A stretch of 11,159 nt of DNA from DAOVQB01 sp023128935 (GTDB lineage: Bacteria; Eisenbacteria; RBG-16-71-46; CAIMUX01; WJJG01). Under the pieces are notes generated by a model. The model saw only the letters and a program-made list of their open reading frames with translations. It had not been told where the DNA came from and ran no database searches. Within the stretch, counting starts at the first letter, position 1. Every line of letters begins with the position of its first letter. The stretch covers positions 1 to 11,159 of the forward strand of contig DAOVQB010000148.1 in the NCBI GenBank assembly GCA_030628905.1. Reading direction: 5' to 3'. Positions 1-6,764 of the stretch are shown here, piece by piece. The translations under genes were made by a program, and so were the position numbers.

Positions 1-140
1 GCGTATAGAAGAACATGGACAGACCTCCGAGGAGATAAGGCACAATGGATGAAACAAGATGCTACGACTAGTTGGTTAGGTGCGCAGAACGACTGAAACC
101 TAGCATAAACACTGGCGAATCGCAAGGTTTTTGTACAAGT

Positions 141-202
141 AGATTCGGATTTCACGGGGATTTGTTGCAGCAGATTCGAATTTCCTGGTAATTCATTGCA
201 GA
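141..202. repeat. Degenerate 31-bp tandem duplication
   Basis: Two adjacent 31-bp units, 141-171 and 172-202, both begin AGATTCG and both carry ATTTC and TTGCAG at matching positions. By eye 23 of 31 positions agree. There is no sign of coding. It looks like an old, decayed duplication. Confidence 0.6.
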
Positions 203-290
203 GAATCTTAGCAAGGTTGAAGAGAATCATGGTGAAAACTGTATCCACGATCTCAGGAGGCTCTGAGCGTCTTGCCTGTGGCTGAAGTCC

Positions 291-347
291 ATGGCTCGTT
301 GCTTATGCGCAATTGCGAATGGCTCGCGGCTCATGTGCAAAGCGCGA
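291..347. repeat. Degenerate 28/29-bp tandem duplication
   Basis: Two adjacent units, 291-318 and 319-347, both begin ATGGCTCG, share an ATGYGCAA core and end in GCGA. They differ in the middle and by about 1 bp in length. This is weaker than the other repeats in the region and could be partly chance. Confidence 0.4.
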
Positions 348-542
348 TCGGTTCCAAGTGACCATCTACTTCCATTGCGAAGCATGGATCCACTGAACTC
401 GGAGAGAGACGCTGGGGTCTTTACTTGCCATTGTTAGAAACCACATCTCCATTTAAGGTCCCTCGCGGATCTTCCATGAAATCGGCCCCACGAAACCCTC
501 AACAGCTCCAAAAAGAAGCCACCCAGGGCCAGTGGGATCCAG

Positions 543-668
543 TCTCGAGTCGCGCAGCCCCGACCGTCAGTGTGAGGCCTCGACCCGCGCAGCCCAGGTC
601 GCAAGTAGCTGGCCTCGACCCGCGCAGCCCAGGCCGCAAGTAGCTGGTCTCGGCCCGCGCAGCTCAGG
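543..668. repeat. 35-bp tandem repeat, about 3.6 copies
   Basis: Units lie at 543-577, 578-612, 613-647 and a partial copy at 648-668. The second and third copies differ at one base (34/35). The first is degenerate (about 23/35) and the last is cut short after about 21 bp. The shared core is CGCGCAGCCCAGG. Units are directly adjacent without spacers, so this is not a CRISPR array. The period is not a multiple of 3, so it is not a coding repeat in one frame. Confidence 0.9.
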
Positions 669-714
669 TGTCCCGGGCGATCCGTCTGTGCACATGGCGC
701 GTGCGGGGTTCCTA

Positions 715-743
715 TTGACATACTCACAGGATGTGCTTAGAAA
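715..743 (+). promoter_or_regulatory. Candidate sigma-70-type promoter for the permease gene
   Basis: A perfect TTGACA at 715-720 is followed, after exactly 17 nt, by TAGAAA at 738-743 (4 of 6 matches to TATAAT). Transcription from here would start near 750 and give a leader of about 190 nt containing the second 35-bp repeat (811-885). This is only a match to the general consensus; the organism's own promoter preferences are unknown. Confidence 0.35.
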
Positions 744-810
744 GCTTCTTGCCGCGCACCCGAAGTCATGACGGCCTTGCCAGAAGAGATTACGCGCGTC
801 CCTGGACAAC

Positions 811-885
811 GCGGATGGTGATGCCGGCTTCGGGGGTCAGCGCAGGCGGATGGTGATGCCGGCTTCGGGGGTCAGCGCAGGCGGA
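811..885. repeat. Perfect 35-bp tandem duplication in the permease leader
   Basis: Positions 811-845 and 846-880 are identical over all 35 bp, followed by 5 bp of a third unit (GCGGA, 881-885). The unit starts GCGGATGGTGATGCC. Its sequence is unrelated to the 543-668 repeat, although the period is the same. Perfect identity points to a recent duplication. It ends 43 bp before the ribosome-binding site of the permease. Confidence 0.95.
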
Positions 886-927
886 GCGTGCCTGAGCGGA
901 AATCCCGCCGCTCTGTCCGTTCGCAAT

Positions 928-932
928 GGAGG
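928..932 (+). promoter_or_regulatory. Ribosome-binding site that fixes the permease start
   Basis: GGAGG lies 6 nt before the ATG at 939. This favours 939 over the longer GTG-started frame from 888, which has no good ribosome-binding site and would place a very basic extension ahead of a clean signal peptide. Confidence 0.85.
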
Positions 933-938
933 AATCCG

Positions 939-2735
939 ATGGATCATCTGAAACTCGACCACACCGCCTATCCCCTAAGCGGGCTGCCCAGGTGCTGGCT
1001 TCCGCACGCCCTGGTCGCAGCACGCTTGCTGGTAGTCCTAGCGATATGTGTCCTCCTCTTCGTGGCCACGGCGCCCATGGCACATGCACAGAGTGGCGAG
1101 AGTGCTGCTCACGCTCCCAACTTGCTCAGCTTCGTACTGGCCCTGCTCCCGCTTCTGGTCGTTCTGGCAGGTATCATCTTCTTTCAGCAGAGCGGTGCGA
1201 CCATGGCCCTGATCGGCCTGGCTGTCTCAATCCTTCTGGCGGTAGCCTACTTCAAGACCCCGCTGCTCGTGGCCCTCGGCGCGTCCTGGTATGGGTTTGT
1301 CAAATCGTTCGGGATCTCAATCGCCGTCGCCTTTACCATGTTCATGATCTTCCTAATGAAGGAGGTTGGCGCGCTCGGCGTGATCTCCGGCGCCGTCAAG
1401 CGCCTAGTGGTCGGCAAGGAGGTTCAAGCCCTCAACATCGGCATCGGTTTTGGTTCCTTCCTGACCTCGCTGGGTATCGTTACACCCGCAATGTTCCCCC
1501 CCTTGCTGATTGCCATGGGCTTCGCCCCGGCTGCAGCGGTTGCGATTTCCGTGCTCGGTTACAATGCCACGACATCCTTCGCGTTGTTGGCGATCCCGAT
1601 CACGCTGCCCGCTGAGGTCTTTGGCATCAACGCGATCGACTTCACCTTCAAGATCTGCATCTTCCTCCCCGTCATCTCTGTTGGTCTTGCGTTCGGTATT
1701 CTCTGGCTAGTCGGGGGCAGAGAGTCGATGAAACGCGGCTTCGTGCCGGCCATCGTGGCAGGTCTCTCGGTTGCAGTCATCTCACTTGGTCTAGCAGTCA
1801 TCAACTATGCAACTGGCCGGGAGATCATCCCCATCCGGGTCATCGGAATCATCGCGGGGCTGCTGTCGATGGGCGTGTTGATCCTCTGGCAGCGAACCTT
1901 TCAGGGACGCCAGATCGCAGCCGACTTGGAACGGCTCAAGCAGGAGAACCCGATTGATGCCCGCGCATTGTGGCAGGCGTTCTCACCCTGGATCATACTC
2001 ACCATTCTAGCAGCCATTGTTTCCTTTCCATCCATCAACGGCTGGCTGAGCGCAATGCCCGGTAGCTTCGAGGTCATCCATATCTTCGACAAGGCCATTG
2101 ACCTCAATGTCCTGGGTCAGATCTACACATGGATCCTCGTCTCCGTTCTGCTTGCATGCATATTCATGAAGCCCACCCGCGAACAATGGAAGAATTCGCT
2201 CACCGTCTGGCTGAAGCGCTTTATCGGCCCATTCATGGCCTACGCGGTCTACTTCTCGATTGCCTTTGTGATGGCCTGGTCAGCCATGGAGACGATCGTG
2301 GGACCCGATGGCGGGAGCGTACTGAAGGCCACCGCCTTCTTCCAGGGCTGGAACATGAACATTGTCCTGGGAGCCTCTCTGGCTGCTTTCTTTGGCGGAG
2401 CCTACAGCTATATTTCCCCCGCACTGGGCATGTTCGGTGCCGTGGTAGGCGGCTCAGAAACCGGCTCGAATGTCCTCTTCATGAAGATTCAGCAGAAGGC
2501 GTGCGCCGACATCGGGCTGTCCGACAAGCAGTTCATGACTGTTTACGGTGCACATGCCGCCTCAGGAGGCGTGGCGTCGGCGATCACACCAGCCAAGATC
2601 ACGAATGCCGTGGCAACGATTGGCGAGGGCAAGAAGCTCGAAGCCCAAATCATGCGCAAGCACATGGCGATCGCCATTCTGCTCACCATCGCCATGGGCA
2701 TCATGACCGGCCTCTTTGTCGCCATGGCTTTCTAG
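939..2735 (+). CDS. Lactate permease family transporter (LldP/LctP type) with an N-terminal signal peptide
   Basis: This inner-membrane carrier of about 598 residues belongs to the lactate permease family (TC 2.A.14), whose known members import L- or D-lactate or glycolate, usually with protons. Family signatures seen are the block TPAMFPPLLIAMGF with GYNATTSFALLAIP close behind it (roughly residues 180-225), and near the C-terminus GSETGSNVLF (about 505-514), matching GSDTSSNALF of E. coli LldP, followed by GGVASAITPAKI. Many hydrophobic segments run through the protein. Residues 1-50 are extra relative to LldP: a hydrophobic stretch (about 25-45) ending in AHA before QSG looks like a cleavable signal peptide. 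No lactate dehydrogenase genes (lldEFG, lldD, dld) are adjacent, so the substrate is unproven. The stop overlaps by 4 bp the 3' end of the converging aminotransferase remnant. Confidence 0.88.
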   Translation: MDHLKLDHTAYPLSGLPRCWLPHALVAARLLVVLAICVLLFVATAPMAHAQSGESAAHAPNLLSFVLALLPLLVVLAGIIFFQQSGATMALIGLAVSILLAVAYFKTPLLVALGASWYGFVKSFGISIAVAFTMFMIFLMKEVGALGVISGAVKRLVVGKEVQALNIGIGFGSFLTSLGIVTPAMFPPLLIAMGFAPAAAVAISVLGYNATTSFALLAIPITLPAEVFGINAIDFTFKICIFLPVISVGLAFGILWLVGGRESMKRGFVPAIVAGLSVAVISLGLAVINYATGREIIPIRVIGIIAGLLSMGVLILWQRTFQGRQIAADLERLKQENPIDARALWQAFSPWIILTILAAIVSFPSINGWLSAMPGSFEVIHIFDKAIDLNVLGQIYTWILVSVLLACIFMKPTREQWKNSLTVWLKRFIGPFMAYAVYFSIAFVMAWSAMETIVGPDGGSVLKATAFFQGWNMNIVLGASLAAFFGGAYSYISPALGMFGAVVGGSETGSNVLFMKIQQKACADIGLSDKQFMTVYGAHAASGGVASAITPAKITNAVATIGEGKKLEAQIMRKHMAIAILLTIAMGIMTGLFVAMAF

Positions 2736-3124
2736 GCCCGGCCGAAAGATCCGCTGGGCCGCCATGATTCTCGGAGGGCATCGGCCAGTTGCCGGTACTG
2801 ACCGACATGATTGTAGATCTGGGCCGAGATGCGCAGGATGCGCAGCGGCGGCTGGGGCCAGCAGATCACCGGCGCCAGGATGCGATAGCGCTCGAAGAGC
2901 ACCGTTTCCAGGGGGTCTTCGCAGATACCCGCGCCTGGGGGAACCGCTGAGGCTCCCGCCGCGAGCACCAGGGCAGCCATCGATCCGATCATCTCCGCAG
3001 GGCAGGGGGGCGCGATCTCGAGCGTCTTGCAGAGGATGCGGCGCCCCTCGAGCGCCAGATCGCGGCGGTTGTGCTTCCGGAGCGCGGGCCAACCACCGGG
3101 CAGCAGGAATCCCAGCGCCTCCCC
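2732..3124 (-). pseudogene. 3' remnant of a class V aminotransferase (isopenicillin N epimerase-like)
   Basis: Only about 130 C-terminal residues remain. The frame is blocked upstream by a TAG at 3125-3127. What is left matches the C-terminal part of PLP-dependent class V aminotransferases of the isopenicillin N epimerase-like group: LLPGGWPALRKHNRRDLALE, then PPCPAEMIGSMAAL, DPLETVLFERYRI, and RILRISAQIYNHVGQYRQLA near the end. An intact member has roughly 390-400 residues, with the PLP-binding lysine in the lost part, so this piece should be inactive. Homology stops at the palindrome 3118-3138, and I could not find the missing part upstream in any frame. An internal ATG would give an 86-residue product from 2992, which I doubt is a real gene. 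The stop overlaps the end of the permease gene by 4 bp. Confidence 0.82.
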
Positions 3125-3138
3125 CTACCAGGGGGAGG
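3118..3138. repeat. Perfect palindrome at the break of the aminotransferase remnant
   Basis: CCTCCCCC, a five-base loop TACCA, then GGGGGAGG form a perfect 8-bp GC-only stem. It lies exactly where aminotransferase homology ends and about 80 bp downstream of the protease stop. It could work as a transcript-end hairpin for the protease, but no T-run follows on either strand. GC-rich palindromes of this type also occur as dispersed intergenic repeats in many genomes, and they promote rearrangement. Which of these applies cannot be decided from one copy. Confidence 0.8.
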
Positions 3139-3220
3139 ACCAATCCGCGTGCTTGTCTTCCGGGACAGCTCCTTTCACCGGAGATGCCTATGCCACTACC
3201 GACTCTTAGGGCATACGTCC

Positions 3221-5707
3221 CTATCGAGTAAGGACCAGCTTGCGAGTCTGCACTTCCTGCCCTACCTTCAAGCGCGCGAAGTAGAGGCCCGATCTGAGCA
3301 GCATACCCGCATCGTCTCGGCTGTTCCACGCAGCCGCGTGGTGGCCTGCTTCCTGCTCTCCATTGGCAAGCACGGCAACCTGGCGCCCTTGGGCGTCGAA
3401 GATTGTCAAGCGCACCTGGCCTGCATGTGACAGCGTGTAGTGCAGCGCCCCGCCGGGACTGAACGGATTCGGCCGCACCCGCTCGAGATGCATGCCGCCC
3501 ATCCCCTCGACCCAGTCCTCGACGCCGCTTCCTTGTACTCGTTCAACCCCCCAGATTTCAACATCGTCGATGTTCCACCCGCAGTAGACCCATCCGCTGT
3601 CGGTCTCTCCCATCGTCCACCGGAGATATACGGTTGGCTGGTTGTTCGCAATCGCAGAGATGTCAAACTCCTGCGCGATCCACGCATCATCGGTGATTTC
3701 CTCAGGGTTCGCCCAGATCGTCACCCAGTCAACGCCGTCACTCGAGACGCGCACGTAGGCGTGGTCATAGTCGGGCTGCTCTACACCTAGCCAGCGCCAG
3801 AACTTCAGCTTCACGCTGTAGAGGTTTGTGCAATCGATCTCCGCGGAGGTCAAATGCCGTTCAGGCAGGTTGTTCGGATAGTCGCCGCCTATATGGTAGC
3901 CATAGACATTCGTTCCCGTGTGGGCGTAGCCGGGATCCGGGTTCCCTTGAGCTCCCCCGCCGGCTGTGGCGGCACCAAACTCCCACTCACCTTCCGTGGC
4001 CCAGCCCGGATCTACGTCCATCGTCCACTCATGTGCAAGCGTGGGCGGTCCCACTGCCAGGACGACCTCGCGCACGGTGTCTCCGAGGTGGTTCGTGTGA
4101 TTGAAGATGGAGATCGGCGTGACGTATGCGCCCGCATTGAGCTGCGTCGCATTGCTGTTGATCTCAACTGTTACTTCCACGGTCTCACCGATCTGCAGAG
4201 TGCCGGATGCAGCGCCAGACAGTGTCAACCAGGTGGCCGTCACTGGAAGTGTTACTTCATAGTCGATGGCTTCTGTGCAGCGGTTCTCCAGCTCGTAGGT
4301 CATGCTCTCGGGCGCGAACGGACCACCGATCGGACCCTCGGACCGGAAATCGTCCTCCGGCGTCACGCGCAGACCCGTCGCTGTGCTTAGTGCCTTGATG
4401 CAGAAGTTCGCCGTGTCGTTGAAGTCGTAGAGATCCAGCCAGCTGCCGCCGCTGCGATAGTAGCTCTCTCCTGGATTGGCCGAGGACTCAACGATGACCC
4501 GGTAGGATGCACCCAGGAGAACCGGGACATCGGAGGTGCAGTCGTACGGATGCCCGCCACCGGAGAGCTCAACATAGATGTAGAAGTCGTCGCCCTCCGC
4601 AAGGCACACCGGCGTGTCCAAGTCAACGGTGTGGAACCCCGTGTACTCGAACAGATCACTCTTGCTGGAGAGTTCATCGAGGAGCTGGCCGCCCTCGAAG
4701 CGGTCATAGATCTTCACCGTATAGGCCGTCTGGTCTGCCGCAGTGAAGAAGCTCACGGATCCGAGCAGCTCATCGTCTGTTGCCATAAATGCATTGAACG
4801 CCTCGGTGGCGTCTTCCTTCGTGTCACGCCACCCGTGGTAGTCGTGGTAGTAGACATGGTCGTAGGGCAGCGGTTCCACGTCTTGATAAGAAACCGCCCC
4901 CATCTGGGGCTGTTGGCAGCAGTGCTTGTCGTAGAAGGATATCCAGAAGTAGCCACTGAGACCCCAGCTGCCACCCCAGCTATTCTTCACGATCCACGCG
5001 CCCGGATCCGGAGCCTGCGTCACCTTGGAGTTGTCCCATCCCACAATCGCCACGGCATGGTTCGGATCATACGTACTGCTGGGCGGCTGGTAGTGGACAT
5101 AATTGGCATTAATAAAGCTGCCGTCATAGCACATGCAGGTGCCCAGTGCGCCATGGGTCATGATCGCGTTCTTGATCGTGTTGATGTTGCTCAAATCCGC
5201 CCCAGCTACATACCACTCGTTATACCGCGGGCCATAATAGTGGTAGCTCGGATCGCTCCTCAGCGGGGGAGTGTTGTAGGACTGTCCGTCGATGTCCCGT
5301 ACCGCTCCCTCCCAACGCGAGAGATAGGCCGAGGACACCATGTAGTCACCGCCTTCGTGCACAACCAGTCCGGAGCCGGTCGGGGGATCGATATCGTCGT
5401 TGTTGTGCTCATTGAAGCCATTCCACCAGTCGAGGTGGTATTCGGCCAGGTCCGGCTCGCCGATCTCACCGGCCGCCGTCCAGGCACCGGTCATCAGGAG
5501 ATTGCTCTCCATGGCAGCCATCACTCCGTGTGTCCAGCAAGTGCCGCCCTGTTGGCTCTTGACGGAAGTCACATAATTGTTGCCACCGACATCTCGCAGG
5601 TCGAAGGAGCTGGGTGGATCCGCGAAACTCAGCCCCGCAATAATGGCGATGCCCAGGATTGCCACCGAGGCCCCATCTCGTAATGCACGCACTGTGATAG
5701 GACACAT
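3221..5707 (-). CDS. Secreted papain-family (C1A) cysteine protease with lectin-like, Ig-like and C-terminal sorting-type domains
   Basis: The protein has about 828 residues. Residues 1-29 form a signal peptide (basic start, hydrophobic core, cut after LSFA). The peptidase domain follows at once (about 35-275) with no inhibitory propeptide. Its catalytic Cys57 is in QQGGTCW, His217 in NHAVAIVGW, and Asn242 in KNSWGGSWG. Next come a lectin-like domain typical of bacterial C1 proteases (about 277-440), an Ig/BACON-like domain (about 446-548), a jelly-roll or MAM-like beta domain (about 560-720), and a FlgD-like C-terminal domain (about 741-828: VRPNPFSPGG... ending RKLVLTR) resembling type-A sorting domains. 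It should be exported and anchored or released at the surface, degrading proteins outside the cell. The start at 5707 is preferred over an in-frame ATG at 5758 because it gives a clean signal peptide and has AGGAGG upstream. No partner genes are adjacent. Confidence 0.9.
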   Translation of the reverse strand: MCPITVRALRDGASVAILGIAIIAGLSFADPPSSFDLRDVGGNNYVTSVKSQQGGTCWTHGVMAAMESNLLMTGAWTAAGEIGEPDLAEYHLDWWNGFNEHNNDDIDPPTGSGLVVHEGGDYMVSSAYLSRWEGAVRDIDGQSYNTPPLRSDPSYHYYGPRYNEWYVAGADLSNINTIKNAIMTHGALGTCMCYDGSFINANYVHYQPPSSTYDPNHAVAIVGWDNSKVTQAPDPGAWIVKNSWGGSWGLSGYFWISFYDKHCCQQPQMGAVSYQDVEPLPYDHVYYHDYHGWRDTKEDATEAFNAFMATDDELLGSVSFFTAADQTAYTVKIYDRFEGGQLLDELSSKSDLFEYTGFHTVDLDTPVCLAEGDDFYIYVELSGGGHPYDCTSDVPVLLGASYRVIVESSANPGESYYRSGGSWLDLYDFNDTANFCIKALSTATGLRVTPEDDFRSEGPIGGPFAPESMTYELENRCTEAIDYEVTLPVTATWLTLSGAASGTLQIGETVEVTVEINSNATQLNAGAYVTPISIFNHTNHLGDTVREVVLAVGPPTLAHEWTMDVDPGWATEGEWEFGAATAGGGAQGNPDPGYAHTGTNVYGYHIGGDYPNNLPERHLTSAEIDCTNLYSVKLKFWRWLGVEQPDYDHAYVRVSSDGVDWVTIWANPEEITDDAWIAQEFDISAIANNQPTVYLRWTMGETDSGWVYCGWNIDDVEIWGVERVQGSGVEDWVEGMGGMHLERVRPNPFSPGGALHYTLSHAGQVRLTIFDAQGRQVAVLANGEQEAGHHAAAWNSRDDAGMLLRSGLYFARLKVGQEVQTRKLVLTR

Positions 5708-5720
5708 GTTAAGGTTTCCC

Positions 5721-5726
5721 CCTCCT
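5721..5726 (-). promoter_or_regulatory. Ribosome-binding site of the protease gene
   Basis: On the minus strand AGGAGG is followed by more G residues (AGGAGGGGG) and then the ATG at 5707. Spacing from AGGAGG to the ATG is 13 nt, longer than usual, so initiation may be moderate. It still supports 5707 over the ATG at 5758, which has no good site. Confidence 0.6.
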
Positions 5727-5949
5727 GTCGAGATACAACTACACTTCCATGAGCCCATTACTCAAGTGTATCCTTTTCGTCCAACGCCGTCTAGGCAAGA
5801 GCCGCACGGCTGGGCCAAGGCCGTCATTAGACGATAGACGATCGTGGCGTAAGCCGAATCATAGCAGAAACATCCCATCACGGTCCCACATAGGTCGCTT
5901 GTGACCCGAGGAGTACATGGAGGCCGCCCCCCCCCATAGCGCCTAATGT

Positions 5950-5978
5950 ATTATACTGCCTTGCTTTGCGGATGTCAC
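5950..5978 (-). promoter_or_regulatory. Strong sigma-70-type promoter for the protease gene
   Basis: On the minus strand GTGACA (5978-5973, 5 of 6 matches to TTGACA) is separated by exactly 17 nt from a perfect TATAAT (5955-5950). Transcription would start near 5943, giving a leader of about 235 nt before the protease ATG. No gene lies between. Confidence 0.55.
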
Positions 5979-6063
5979 GGTTCGTGATGCGGGACACCGC
6001 AAACCGCGCGACTTTTGGTGTTCGGTCTCACTCCAGCGCGATCAGCTATCCTCTGTTGAATCA

Positions 6064-6375
6064 GTGGGAGCCGAGGCCACGCGGCGGGTTCTGAGAGACC
6101 TCGATGGCTTGGTGGAGGCAATGGGGACTGGCATCCTGATCACGGGGTTCCGCGGAGGGAACTCCAATTCCGCGAGCGGGGATTTCTCGATCGGTGTCCG
6201 TGGTCAGTGGATCGAGGATGGTGCGCCAGTCCACCCGGTTATCGAGATGAATCTCGCTGGCAATCAGCTCGAGTTCTGGAAACAGCTTGTCGAGATGGGC
6301 AACGATCCGTTCCTTTACTCACAAGTGCGGTGTCCCAGCCTGCGTTTCGACGAGGTGCAGTTCTCTGGTGTTTAG
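6064..6375 (+). pseudogene. 3' remnant of a TldE/PmbA-type gene
   Basis: About 103 residues can be read, of which the last 90 or so match the C-terminal end of the TldD/TldE (PmbA) family: LVEAMGTGILITGFRGGNSN, then SGDFSIGVRGQWIEDG, PVIEMNLAGNQLEF, and VEMGNDPFLYSQV with CPSLRFDEVQFSG at the end. Full members have roughly 430-480 residues. TldD and TldE form a protease complex that processes modified peptides, and TldE is the partner lacking the metal site. Here the first three quarters are missing. The nominal GTG start at 6064 has no ribosome-binding site, and the frame upstream to 5947 shows no family resemblance, so the break lies near 6085-6095. A functional short protein seems unlikely. 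Confidence 0.8.
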
Positions 6376-6410
6376 GAGCCCGTGCTCCTTGCCGGGCGAG
6401 GCGCCCGGCA
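6374..6410. terminator. Two hairpins just after the TldE/PmbA remnant
   Basis: AGGAGC (6374-6379) pairs with GCTCCT (6384-6389) across a 4-nt loop. Directly next to it, TGCCGGGCG (6390-6398) pairs with CGCCCGGCA (6402-6410) across AGG. Neither is followed by a T-run on the plus strand, so these may be weak terminators left over from the original gene, or simple structured spacers. Confidence 0.45.
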
Positions 6411-6420
6411 CACATGAAGA

Positions 6421-6443
6421 GGGGGAGGCACATCGCCTCCCCC
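6421..6443 (-). terminator. Hairpin terminator of the RNA-binding protein gene
   Basis: A perfect 9-bp stem, GGGGGAGGC (6421-6429) with GCCTCCCCC (6435-6443), has a 5-nt loop. It lies 24 nt after the stop codon of the RRM gene. On the minus strand it is followed by TCTTC, a weak U-rich tail, so it is a plausible but not classic intrinsic terminator. Confidence 0.55.
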
Positions 6444-6467
6444 CCATCAAATCAAACAGAAGCGGTC

Positions 6468-6764
6468 CTACCGGTAACCGCCGCCGTAGCTGCCACCGTA
6501 GGCGCCGCGCCGGGGCTCTCGGGGCTTTGCGGGATTGACTTTCAGAGGCCGGCCCTGGAAATCCTTCTGGTCCAGACTCTCAATCGCCTTCTGTGCCTCC
6601 GCCTCCTGCGCCATCTCTACGAAACCGAAGCCGCGCGGGCGGTTCGTCTCGCGATCCATGATCACTTTTGCGGAAACCACCTCACCGTAGGGTGCGAAGA
6701 GTTCCCTGAGGTCATCCTCCGTTACCTGGAAGGGGAGATTGCCAACGTACAGATTTGTAGCCAT
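6468..6764 (-). CDS. Small single-RRM RNA-binding protein with glycine-rich tail
   Basis: The 98-residue protein is one RNA recognition motif plus a short tail. RNP2 is LYVGNL (residues 5-10) and RNP1 is RGFGFVEM (44-51), with the aromatic residues that stack on RNA bases present (Tyr6, Phe46, Phe48). The tail from about residue 81 is basic and then rich in Gly/Tyr (GGSYGGGYR), as in cyanobacterial Rbp proteins and other small bacterial RRM proteins. Such proteins bind single-stranded RNA in the cytoplasm, and some respond to cold; the target here is unknown. The start is supported by GAAAGG about 9 nt upstream. A possible -10 element GATAAT lies at 6833-6828 with no clear -35. It stands alone between two gene-poor stretches and has its own hairpin terminator. 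Confidence 0.93.
   Translation of the reverse strand: MATNLYVGNLPFQVTEDDLRELFAPYGEVVSAKVIMDRETNRPRGFGFVEMAQEAEAQKAIESLDQKDFQGRPLKVNPAKPREPRRGAYGGSYGGGYR

Larger units (their letters stand above)
1..938. other. Long gene-poor region with repeats upstream of the permease
   Basis: I see no convincing gene here. Short open frames exist in several frames, but they run over 35-bp tandem repeats. Because 35 is not a multiple of 3, each repeat changes frame, which argues against coding. Frame 1 is open from the left edge to a TGA at 94-96 (31 codons, reading AYRRTWTDLRGDK near its start); it could be the tail of a gene entering from the left, but I do not recognise it. Positions 1-350 are less GC-rich than the rest of the window. 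The region holds four separate tandem repeats (141-202, 291-347, 543-668, 811-885), a candidate promoter at 715-743, and a small hairpin (GAGCGG 894-899 with CCGCTC 908-913) just ahead of the permease ribosome-binding site. Confidence 0.7.
5708..6063. other. Protease leader and promoter region
   Basis: I see no gene in these roughly 350 bp. Apart from the promoter and ribosome-binding site listed separately, the predicted protease leader (about 235 nt) contains a run of nine C on the plus strand (5927-5935), that is nine G in the transcript. The plus-strand frame leading into the TldE/PmbA remnant is open back to a TAA at 5944-5946, but that upstream part shows no resemblance to the family. 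Confidence 0.6.

Noticed and set aside
45..71. Eight-codon frame ATG to TAG with AAGG upstream
   Set aside because: It is too short to support without conservation or an adjacent gene it could lead into.
425..809. Several overlapping short frames on both strands
   Set aside because: Their products are rich in Arg, Pro and Ala and are produced by the 35-bp repeats read in shifting frames.
543..885. Possible CRISPR array
   Set aside because: The 35-bp units are directly adjacent with no spacers between them, there are two unrelated unit sequences, and no cas genes are present.
888..938. Longer permease start at the GTG at 888
   Set aside because: The ATG at 939 has GGAGG 6 nt upstream and begins a sensible signal peptide. 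The extension from 888 is very basic and lacks a ribosome-binding site.
2562..3329. Minus-strand open frame of 255 codons over the permease end and the aminotransferase remnant
   Set aside because: Its product is Arg/Gly/Pro/Ala-rich low-complexity sequence in the wrong frame relative to both the permease and the aminotransferase remnant. It has no ribosome-binding site.
4550..5683. Long plus-strand open frame of 377 codons
   Set aside because: It lies opposite the protease gene, whose minus-strand product has a signal peptide, a full catalytic triad and recognisable domains. The plus-strand product resembles no family and is a shadow of GC-rich coding DNA.
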